Notes under the pieces: generated by a model
What the model saw: only the letters and a program-made list of their open reading frames with translations
Told to the model about the DNA's origin: nothing
Databases searched by the model: none
Program-made: the position numbers and the translations under genes
NCBI GenBank assembly: GCA_910585735.1
Contig: CAJUEU010000016.1
Location: forward strand, 1-43,643
Length of the DNA stretch: 43,643 nucleotides
DNA from: an uncultured Oscillospiraceae bacterium
GTDB taxonomy: Bacteria > Bacillota > Clostridia > Oscillospirales > Oscillospiraceae
Reading direction: 5' to 3'
Part shown: in pieces, positions 23,765 to 30,246 of the stretch
Layout: every line of letters begins with the position of its first letter
Numbering within the stretch: the stretch's first letter is position 1

Positions 23765-24649
23765 TCAGAACCAGTCCCCGTAACCCATCTTGACCAGATT
23801 ATCGTGGCTGATCTTCAGAGATTCGAAGGGATCCCGGCCGTAGCACATATCCTGCTCCACCAGGAAGTATTCGCTCCCGCCATTCAATCCGGCCTGGATA
23901 CAGGCGGGAATGTCCAGCGTCCCCTCGCCTACCTCGGCAAACTGGACGATATTGCTCATCTGGGCGTAGACCTTGGCCATCCCCTCGGGAGTACTCAAAT
24001 CGGCTCCCTCAGGAACCGTCATGGGGACCACCCGGTAATCCTTCAGGTGAAGGAGACGGATCCGCCCGGCGCAGCGGTTGATGAAGGCAACGGGGTCCAG
24101 CCCGCCCCGGTAGATCCAATGGATGTCCAGCTCGAAGCCCAACTGCTTGGTGTTCTCCCGAATAATATCCATGAGAAACTGTCCGTTGAAGCGGGCAAAC
24201 TCAAAATGATGGTTGTGGTAGTAGAGGTCGATGCCCTCCTCCTTCAACCGGCAGGCATACTCGTCCGCCTTCTTGGCAAAGTCCAGAGACGCCTCATAGC
24301 TGAACCGGGCATCCATAGGCATGGCGCCGATCCGCAGCATATCGCAGTCCAGGGCCTTGCAGTCGTCCACGATCTTCTTGAAGTGGTCCGGGTTGGACAG
24401 GGCTTCCGCCTTGGGCTGCTGGGGGGAAGGCTCCACCATGGCCGACAGGGAGGCCACGTTCATCCCAAGCTCATCAATGGAGCGGCGGAACCCCGTCACA
24501 TTCTCCGCAGTCATGGGCACCTGAGAAATTTCAATGCAGTGATAGCCGATGCCGGTGAGCTTTTCCATAGACTCAAACACATCGAACCTTGGCATTTTAT
24601 TGGGAGCGATGGTGGACATTTGGACGCCGATCAGACCCTTTTGCGGCAT
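23765..24649 (-). CDS. Sugar epimerase/lyase-type TIM-barrel protein (AP_endonuc_2 fold), tandem copy B
   Basis: A 294-residue protein of the xylose-isomerase-like TIM-barrel superfamily. Probable divalent-metal ligands are in YYHNHHFEF (E), ELDIHW (D), LLHLKD (H) and LVEQD (E). It is a close paralog of the gene at 24734: both begin with GLIGVQMSTIAP and end with NLVKxGxGDWF, and differ most around residues 65-85. Database names for such proteins are usually 'sugar phosphate isomerase/epimerase', but relatives include 3-keto-glycoside lyases and hydratases. The reaction is unknown. It lies 80 bp upstream of uxaC, and GAGGAGAA precedes the ATG. Confidence 0.85.
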   Translation of the reverse strand: MPQKGLIGVQMSTIAPNKMPRFDVFESMEKLTGIGYHCIEISQVPMTAENVTGFRRSIDELGMNVASLSAMVEPSPQQPKAEALSNPDHFKKIVDDCKALDCDMLRIGAMPMDARFSYEASLDFAKKADEYACRLKEEGIDLYYHNHHFEFARFNGQFLMDIIRENTKQLGFELDIHWIYRGGLDPVAFINRCAGRIRLLHLKDYRVVPMTVPEGADLSTPEGMAKVYAQMSNIVQFAEVGEGTLDIPACIQAGLNGGSEYFLVEQDMCYGRDPFESLKISHDNLVKMGYGDWF

Positions 24650-24688
24650 AAGACATTCTCCTCTCTAATTTTTACGAAAAGTCCCCAA

Positions 24689-24718
24689 GCTCCCCTGCCC
24701 CATGGCGGGGAGGGGAGC
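24689..24718 (-). other. GC-rich intercistronic hairpin
   Basis: GCTCCCC pairs with GGGGAGC around a GC-rich interior centred on CCATGG, between the two paralogous TIM-barrel genes. There is no U-tract. It resembles the hairpin at 26681-26714 and may set transcript stability. Confidence 0.5.
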
Positions 24719-24733
24719 CGGAGCCATTCTTTC

Positions 24734-25621
24734 TCAGAACCAGTCGCCGAAGCCCAGCTTCACCAGGTTGTCGTGGCTGGTCTTCAGGCAGTCGAAGGGA
24801 TCCCGGCCATAGGCGTCGTCCTGCTCAATGAGGAAGTACTCGGCACCGCCGGCAAGACCGGCCTCAATACAGGCTTTGATGGGCAGGCTGCCCTCGCCCA
24901 CCTCGGCAAACTGGACCGTATCCTTAAAGCCGCCCATAAACTTCATGACGGAGGCCCGGTCGGTCATGTCCAGACCGCCCTCGGGCATCTGCATCTCGCC
25001 GATGCGGTAGTCCTTCAGATGAAGCAGCCGGATGGAGCCTGCGTACTTTTTGATGAACTCCACGGGGTTCTCGCCGCCCCGGTGGATCCAGTGGGTATCC
25101 AGCTCAAAGCCCATGTGGGGGGCGTTGGCCCGAATAATGTCCAGAAGGTACTCGCCGTTATACCTCACAAACTCAATGTGATGGTTGTGATAGTAAAGGT
25201 CAATGTCGTCCTCCTTCAGCTTGAGGGCGCACTCCTCAGCCTGGCGGGCAAAATCCACCGCCTTCTCGTAGCTGCCCATGCAGGTCATGGGCAACATGCC
25301 AATGCGGAGCATATCGCAGTCCAGGGCCTTGCAGTCGTCCACGATCTTCTTGTAGCCGGCGGGGTCGTTGAGGTACTCGCCTGGCATGCCGGGGACCATG
25401 GGGGCCACAGAGGCGGTGTTGGAAGAGACCTTCATGCCCAGCTCATCAATGGAACGGCGGAAGCCCTGAACATTCTCAGGGGTCATGGGCACCTGGGAGA
25501 TCTCAATGCAGTGGAACCCCAGGTCGGTGAGCTTGGCCATAGACTCGTAAGCGTCAAAATGGGGCATCTTGGCAGGGGCGATGGTGGACATCTGAACGCC
25601 GATCAAACCTTTATTCGCCAT
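24734..25621 (-). CDS. Sugar epimerase/lyase-type TIM-barrel protein (AP_endonuc_2 fold), tandem copy A
   Basis: A 295-residue paralog of the neighbouring 23765-24649 gene, evidently a tandem duplication. It keeps the putative metal-site segments YYHNHHIEF, ELDTHWIHRGG, LLHLKDYR, FAEVGEG and LIEQD. The aromatic-basic end YGRDPFDCLKTSHDNLVK is shared too. The extra GMPGEYLN insertion near residue 80 replaces the SPQQPKAE stretch of its partner, so the two may act on different substrates or catalyse successive steps. AAGGAGTG precedes the ATG. It lies 33 bp after a Gfo/Idh gene. Exact function unknown. Confidence 0.85.
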   Translation of the reverse strand: MANKGLIGVQMSTIAPAKMPHFDAYESMAKLTDLGFHCIEISQVPMTPENVQGFRRSIDELGMKVSSNTASVAPMVPGMPGEYLNDPAGYKKIVDDCKALDCDMLRIGMLPMTCMGSYEKAVDFARQAEECALKLKEDDIDLYYHNHHIEFVRYNGEYLLDIIRANAPHMGFELDTHWIHRGGENPVEFIKKYAGSIRLLHLKDYRIGEMQMPEGGLDMTDRASVMKFMGGFKDTVQFAEVGEGSLPIKACIEAGLAGGAEYFLIEQDDAYGRDPFDCLKTSHDNLVKLGFGDWF

Positions 25622-25654
25622 GGAAATACACTCCTTATCGTTTCGTTTTACGCC

Positions 25655-26659
25655 TTATAATACTTCCATCAGTCTGTTTTCTTTGGAGGACTGGAAGATG
25701 GTCTCCATCAGGCGGATGACCATGACAGCGTCCCGGACATGGATGTAATCATCCCCGCCGGTCTCCACCGCCTTGCGGAACCGCTCCACCATTCTGGTAT
25801 GGGAGGCGCCGTAATAGAACTTGACGCCCTCCAGCCGGGGTGCTTTGCAGAGCACCTCCCGGGACGCGTCGGGGCCGATCCGATAGAGGGTGTTGTCCTC
25901 GATGTGGAAGACCCCCTTCTCCATCGCCACCCGGATCTGGACCGACTCGTTGGTCCAGTTGTTGTTGGTGGCGAAAAAGAGGCCCCGGGCACCGTTGGCA
26001 AACTCCATCCGGGCCACCACGTCCCCCTCCACCTCGACGCCGTAATCGTTGAGCTGGCCCACCACAGCATGGAGCCTCGACACATCTCCGGCCAGATAAT
26101 ACATCAGGTCCAGGGTGTGGAGAGACTGGTTGATCATGCTGCCGCCGCCTGCCTCGGCCCAGGTACCACGCCAGGGCTTCTGGGAATAGTACTCCGGGTT
26201 GCGGTACCAGGGCACAAAGCCCCGGATGCCGGTGACCTTGCCGTACTCGCCGGAATCAATGATCCGCTTGAGCTCCTCGGTGGTCTCGTTCATCCGATTT
26301 TGCAGGCAGATGCCGATCTTCACCTCAGGATGCTTGGCCTCCAGAGCGGCAAATTCCTTGGCCTGGGCGATATTCAGAGCCACCGGCTTCTCGCAGAAGA
26401 CGTTGACCCCCATTTCCACCAAGTCCTTGGCCACGGGATAGTGGAGATAGTGAGGCAGACAGATATGTACCACATCAGGCTTTTCCGCCTTTACCATCTC
26501 TTTGTAGGCTGTGTAGAAGGGCACCTCCTCGGGAGCCTGGCTTTTCAGCGCCGGGTCCACATCACACACCGCCGAGAGCTTGATCTCCGGGTTGGAGGCG
26601 ATGGCATCCAAATGGACCACCGAGATGGTTCCCAAACCAATGATCGCAGCTTTTATCAT
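25655..26659 (-). CDS. Gfo/Idh/MocA-family oxidoreductase B
   Basis: A 334-residue NAD(P)-dependent sugar dehydrogenase. The N-terminal Rossmann domain begins AAIIGLGTISVVHLDAI, and the catalytic EKP motif is in VNVFCEKPVAL. The C-terminal alpha/beta domain carries GGSMINQSLHTLDLMYY, where the conserved D and H lie. It is about 70 residues shorter than the other Gfo/Idh enzyme of this operon and only distantly similar, so the pair could catalyse an oxidation and a re-reduction. AGAGGTGAAG precedes the ATG. Its substrate is unknown; a glycoside or uronate is likely from context. Confidence 0.88.
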   Translation of the reverse strand: MIKAAIIGLGTISVVHLDAIASNPEIKLSAVCDVDPALKSQAPEEVPFYTAYKEMVKAEKPDVVHICLPHYLHYPVAKDLVEMGVNVFCEKPVALNIAQAKEFAALEAKHPEVKIGICLQNRMNETTEELKRIIDSGEYGKVTGIRGFVPWYRNPEYYSQKPWRGTWAEAGGGSMINQSLHTLDLMYYLAGDVSRLHAVVGQLNDYGVEVEGDVVARMEFANGARGLFFATNNNWTNESVQIRVAMEKGVFHIEDNTLYRIGPDASREVLCKAPRLEGVKFYYGASHTRMVERFRKAVETGGDDYIHVRDAVMVIRLMETIFQSSKENRLMEVL

Positions 26660-26680
26660 TTGGCTTCACCTCTAAATTCC

Positions 26681-26714
26681 TCTCCTCCCCCCGTCCATGG
26701 ACAGGGGGAGGAGA
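26681..26714 (-). other. GC-rich intercistronic hairpin
   Basis: TCTCCTCCCCC pairs perfectly with GGGGGAGGAGA. The 12-nt interior contains TCCATGGA. It lies between the two Gfo/Idh genes. There is no U-tract, so a stability or processing element is more likely than a terminator. Confidence 0.55.
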
Positions 26715-26727
26715 TCAGTTTCAAAAA

Positions 26728-27939
26728 TTACTCCCGGGTGGGGAACTTGCCTTCCTTTTCGATGAGCTTGTTTAGTTCAGCGGCGTACTCCTCGGGATCG
26801 CAGGGGTTGGCCACTTCCCGGCCGGTCCAGGCGGAGAGCTGGGAGGCGTTGGCCAGGTTCACGCCGTTGATGCCATCCGAACCGGGGGCCAGCAGGGGGC
26901 TGCCGGTAAGGCAGTGAAGGGCAAAGTTCTCCATAACGGTGCTGTGCTGGAAGCCCCAGCCGTCGGTATTCTCAAAGGTCTCCACATCGTAGAGGCCGCC
27001 ACCCGAGTTGCCCCGGGTGAGCATGGCCACCTGACGCATATCCATGGTGGCGTTGAGCACATCCTCGGTGACATGAGTGCCGTCCTTGGTGTAGCGGTAA
27101 ATGGTAGCGGTCTTGGAGTCGTCCACCACGATCTTGCCGCCGTCCAGGTCGATCTCCAGGCGGTCGGTGCCCATGGCATCGTGGGTACAGGTGGTGAAGG
27201 TGCCGATGGCACCGTTGGCGAAGGTGACCGTCATGGTGACCTCATTCTCCACGTCGATCTCACGGTGGCAGCCGTTGATGTTCTTGGAGTAGACCTTCAC
27301 AGGCACGCCGCAGATCCACTGCCACAGGTCCAGCTGGTGGGGCGCCTGGTTCACCAGAACGCCGCCGCCTTCGCCGCCCCAGGTGGCACGCCAGGCACTC
27401 TGCTGATAGTAGCTGTCAGGCCGCCACCAGGAGTTGATCATCCACTGGCTGCGGCGGATTTCACCCAGTTCGCCCGAGGCCACGATCTCTTTGACCTTCT
27501 GGTAAAGCTTGTTGGTGCGCTGGTTGAACATGATGCCGAAGGCTACATCGGGATGGGCGGCGGCGCAGGCGTTCATGGCCATTACGTCCTTGGCCCGGAC
27601 GCCGGCGGGCTTCTCCACCAGCACGTTCATGCCATGCTCCAGGCAGTAGATGGCGATCTCATGGTGCAGGTAGTGGGGCACAGTGGTGATGACGGCGTCC
27701 ACATTACCCGAGGCCACCATCTCCTTCCAGTCGGTGTAGAAGGGGATCTCAGGATACTTCTCCTTGCACATCTTCTCCTTCTCGGGGTCGATGTCGCACA
27801 GGGCGCCCAGAGCGCAGTGGGGGGGGATCTCAGGAGCGGGCATGCCGGGGAAGCCCATACCTTTGCCGGTCAGGATTCCCGCGTAGGAACCTCCCTGCGC
27901 GCCGATGCCGATGAGGCCGAAACGAATCTTGTTTTCCAT
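26728..27939 (-). CDS. Gfo/Idh/MocA-family oxidoreductase A
   Basis: A 403-residue NAD(P)-dependent dehydrogenase. The nucleotide-binding motif is FGLIGIGAQGGSYAG, the catalytic EKP motif is in MNVLVEKPAG, and the C-terminal domain holds GGGVLVNQAPHQLDLWQW, a motif seen in glycoside-oxidising members. It carries a ~60-residue C-terminal extension compared with the second Gfo/Idh gene. AAAGGAG precedes the ATG. It follows the first TIM-barrel gene by 84 bp. Relatives oxidise the C3 hydroxyl of glycosides or inositols. A specific substrate cannot be assigned from sequence. Confidence 0.88.
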   Translation of the reverse strand: MENKIRFGLIGIGAQGGSYAGILTGKGMGFPGMPAPEIPPHCALGALCDIDPEKEKMCKEKYPEIPFYTDWKEMVASGNVDAVITTVPHYLHHEIAIYCLEHGMNVLVEKPAGVRAKDVMAMNACAAAHPDVAFGIMFNQRTNKLYQKVKEIVASGELGEIRRSQWMINSWWRPDSYYQQSAWRATWGGEGGGVLVNQAPHQLDLWQWICGVPVKVYSKNINGCHREIDVENEVTMTVTFANGAIGTFTTCTHDAMGTDRLEIDLDGGKIVVDDSKTATIYRYTKDGTHVTEDVLNATMDMRQVAMLTRGNSGGGLYDVETFENTDGWGFQHSTVMENFALHCLTGSPLLAPGSDGINGVNLANASQLSAWTGREVANPCDPEEYAAELNKLIEKEGKFPTRE

Positions 27940-28023
27940 ACTGTTTTGCTCCTTTCAAAATAATGGTTTTGGGAATTTTCTTTGCTGTATGTAAACTTTT
28001 TATTGCTCACAATACCAAATGGC

Positions 28024-28896
28024 TCAGATCTGAGCCAGAATGTCCCGCAAAGCCTCGTACTGGATGCGGTAGCCGTCCGCCCCGTCCTTGGCCTTGTTCT
28101 CCTTGATCACGTCGGTGGCCGCCTTCTGCTCCAGGGACTGGAGAGCGTCAAAGAGGACCAGGTGGGGCTCCAGGGTGAGAAAGCCCTTGTAGCCCTCTTC
28201 CCGGATGGCCTTTTTCAGCAGCTCGGGGATGTGGCCGTCGCCGGTGCCGCAGACTACGTTCTCGTTGTTGCCTGCCACGGCGTCCTTGATGTGGATATAC
28301 TCCACATACCCATGAAGCAGCTCCCAGGCCCGAAGGGTATCCTCTCCGCACTGGACGAAATTGGCAAAGTCAAAGATTGCCCGGAAGTGAGGGCTTGCCA
28401 CCTCTCTCAAAATAGTCAGGCAGCGGTCAGCCACGTCGCCATAAATATCCTTCTCGTTCTCATGGAGGAGGACCACGTCATACTGGGCGGCCACCCGCTC
28501 GTAGCCCTTCAGTTTCTCAATGACGGTATCCCGGTATTGCTCAGGGTCCTGCCCCTCGGGGACAAAAAAGCTGAAAATGCGGATATAGCGGCAATTCAGA
28601 AGCTTGCAGATCTTGCACAGCCGCTCCAGCTTCCCGAGCTGGTCCTGGTAAGCTCCCTCGTCGTCCACATTGATCTTCCCAATGGGGCTGCCCAGGGAGG
28701 AGACCTCCACGCCTGCGGCCTTCAGCCGGGGCAAGAGCTTCTCCACCACCTCTTCCGGCGTGTAGTCGGCTACGTTCTTCCCGTCGGCGCTGCGCAGGGA
28801 GATGTGCTTCATGCCCAGGCGTGTCACTGTGGCAAGCTGGACGTCAAAGTCGTTGCTGATCTCGTCCGCAAACCCGGAAACCCAAATTCCGTCCAT
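28024..28896 (-). CDS. Sugar epimerase/isomerase-type TIM-barrel protein, first gene of the uronate operon
   Basis: A 290-residue xylose-isomerase-like TIM-barrel protein, only distantly related to the tandem pair at 23765 and 24734. Putative metal ligands are in LLHENE (E), AIFDFANF (D), YIHIKD (H) and LTLEPH (E). The start MDGIWVSGFADEISNDF follows AAAGGAGGAG, so the ATG at 28896 is chosen. The frame stays open far upstream, but that part runs through the operator. It is the first gene after the AraC-type promoter at 28972-29034. Function unknown beyond a sugar isomerase, epimerase or lyase role. Confidence 0.86.
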   Translation of the reverse strand: MDGIWVSGFADEISNDFDVQLATVTRLGMKHISLRSADGKNVADYTPEEVVEKLLPRLKAAGVEVSSLGSPIGKINVDDEGAYQDQLGKLERLCKICKLLNCRYIRIFSFFVPEGQDPEQYRDTVIEKLKGYERVAAQYDVVLLHENEKDIYGDVADRCLTILREVASPHFRAIFDFANFVQCGEDTLRAWELLHGYVEYIHIKDAVAGNNENVVCGTGDGHIPELLKKAIREEGYKGFLTLEPHLVLFDALQSLEQKAATDVIKENKAKDGADGYRIQYEALRDILAQI

Positions 28897-28971
28897 AAAA
28901 CTCCTCCTTTTTTCCTTGTTGTTCTGAACAATCAGGCTTAGGAACAAAGCATAGGCTCTATTACTATTGAC

Positions 28972-29034
28972 AGTATACCATACTTTTTTCACAATGGAGA
29001 TTGCAAAAATTGCTTGACACATTGTAAAAGTTGT
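28972..29034 (-). promoter_or_regulatory. AraC-type operator and promoter of the uronate operon
   Basis: Direct repeats TTGCAAAAATTGC (29001-29013) and TTGTAAAAGTTGT (29022-29034) are 21 bp apart. The minus-strand -10 box TATACT is at 28972-28977, 23 nt from the nearer repeat. On the plus strand TTGACA (29014-29019) and TATAAA overlap the same repeats, so the site could also control the divergent AraC gene. Confidence 0.7.
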
Positions 29035-29124
29035 TATAAACTTGACTTGTCCCCTATGGGGAGACCCGGGCCCACCAGAGATATGGCTTTCGTCCTTTTC
29101 GGACCGAACGCCTCTTTCTCTTTC

Positions 29125-29167
29125 AACGCCCTGTATGCAGGGCGTTGCTCTTTTCCCGGGAAAAGAG
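29125..29167 (+). promoter_or_regulatory. Tandem hairpins in the AraC leader
   Basis: AACGCCCTG-TATG-CAGGGCGTT (29125-29146, a perfect 9-bp stem) is followed at once by a perfect 20-bp palindrome, CTCTTTTCCC and its complement (29148-29167). The first hairpin followed by GCTCTTTT looks like a weak terminator. The rest of the 28897-29237 spacer holds only the operator described above. Confidence 0.5.
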
Positions 29168-29237
29168 GGCCCCGGTTCAGCAAGCGTTTCTGCCTCTTCG
29201 GTCATCAACCTGTTCTGCCGCGGAAAGGAGTGTCGTC

Positions 29238-30122
29238 ATGCCCCAGACCTTTGACCCCAGGCAACACATGCTGGCTCAGAGCTTTGAAATTTTCCACTAC
29301 TGCGACTCCAATCTGGATAATGTGGAGCTCCACCATCACGATTTCTTTGAGATCTATTTGTTTCTCAACGGAAATGTGGACTACTCCATCGAAAGCCGCA
29401 TTTACCACCTTCTTCCCGGCGACATGCTGCTTATCAGCCCCCTGGAGCTCCACCAACCCCGGATCACCCAGGAGTCCACTCCCTACGAGCGGATCGTGCT
29501 CTGGATCAACAAGACCTTCCTGCTCCAGTTCTCTTCCCCGCAGACCAGCCTCACCTCTTGCTTTGACTCCAACAATCCCCAGCACACCAACCTGCTTCGG
29601 TTCACCCCCTCTCAACGGGAGGTGGTGAAGGGGCTTATGCTCCAGCTTATCAACGAAACAGGAAACAAAAGCTATGGCGGCGACCTGGTCTCTGTAAGCA
29701 TTTTGATGCAGCTTTTGGTGGAGATCAACCGGGTGGCCCAGACCACCCCACCCCGCCACGAGGAGAACGACAAAGCCGCCGTCCTGGTACAGAACGTGCT
29801 GGAGTATATCAACGAGCACTATCACGAGGAGCTCTCCCTGGATTCCATCGCCAACAAATTTTTTATCAGCAAATACCATCTGTCCCACGAGTTTAACCGA
29901 CTGGTAGGCACCAGCGTATACCGTTATATCGTGCAGAAGCGGCTGGTCATCGCCAAGCAGATGCTCGCGGACGGGATCCCGCCCACCAACGCTTACCAGC
30001 ACTGCGGCTTTAAGGATTACGCCAACTTTTTCCGGGCCTTTAAGACCACTTACAGGATCAACCCAAAACGGTTTTTCGAGCTCTCCCAGGGTGAACTCAA
30101 TCCCTGGCAGCGGGAGCTCTGA
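29238..30122 (+). CDS. AraC-family transcriptional regulator (cupin + HTH)
   Basis: A 294-residue AraC/XylS regulator. The N-terminal cupin-type sensor includes VELHHHDFFEIYLFLNG and LLPGDMLLISPLELHQP. Residues about 195-290 hold two helix-turn-helix motifs (LSLDSIANKFFISKYHLSHEFNRLVG, and YQHCGFKDYANFFRAFKTTYRINPKRF; positions about 213-238 and 260-285). The ATG at 29238 is set by GGAAAGGAG. It is divergent from the uronate operon, whose promoter carries direct repeats of the kind AraC dimers bind. It is therefore the probable activator of that operon and of the GPH symporter. Confidence 0.93.
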   Translation: MPQTFDPRQHMLAQSFEIFHYCDSNLDNVELHHHDFFEIYLFLNGNVDYSIESRIYHLLPGDMLLISPLELHQPRITQESTPYERIVLWINKTFLLQFSSPQTSLTSCFDSNNPQHTNLLRFTPSQREVVKGLMLQLINETGNKSYGGDLVSVSILMQLLVEINRVAQTTPPRHEENDKAAVLVQNVLEYINEHYHEELSLDSIANKFFISKYHLSHEFNRLVGTSVYRYIVQKRLVIAKQMLADGIPPTNAYQHCGFKDYANFFRAFKTTYRINPKRFFELSQGELNPWQREL

Positions 30123-30132
30123 CGAAAAAACA

Positions 30133-30170
30133 TCCCGGCCCGGAAGCTTCCGGGCCGGGACTTTTATTTG
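30133..30170 (+). terminator. Terminator after the AraC gene
   Basis: A perfect palindromic stem TCCCGGCCCGGAAG with its complement, then CTTTTATTTG. It separates the AraC gene from the convergent ABC exporter operon. Confidence 0.85.
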
Positions 30171-30246
30171 CTTTTATTTGTATGTCCACCGCCAAAAGGA
30201 TTTCCGCACCTTGGGAAACGACTGTCCGCGCCTTCCGGACCTTGTA

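Noticed and set aside
20051..25660. Several long plus-strand frames opposite uxuA, uxaC and the TIM-barrel genes
   Set aside because: All lie antisense to recognisable enzymes, and their starts lack Shine-Dalgarno sequences.
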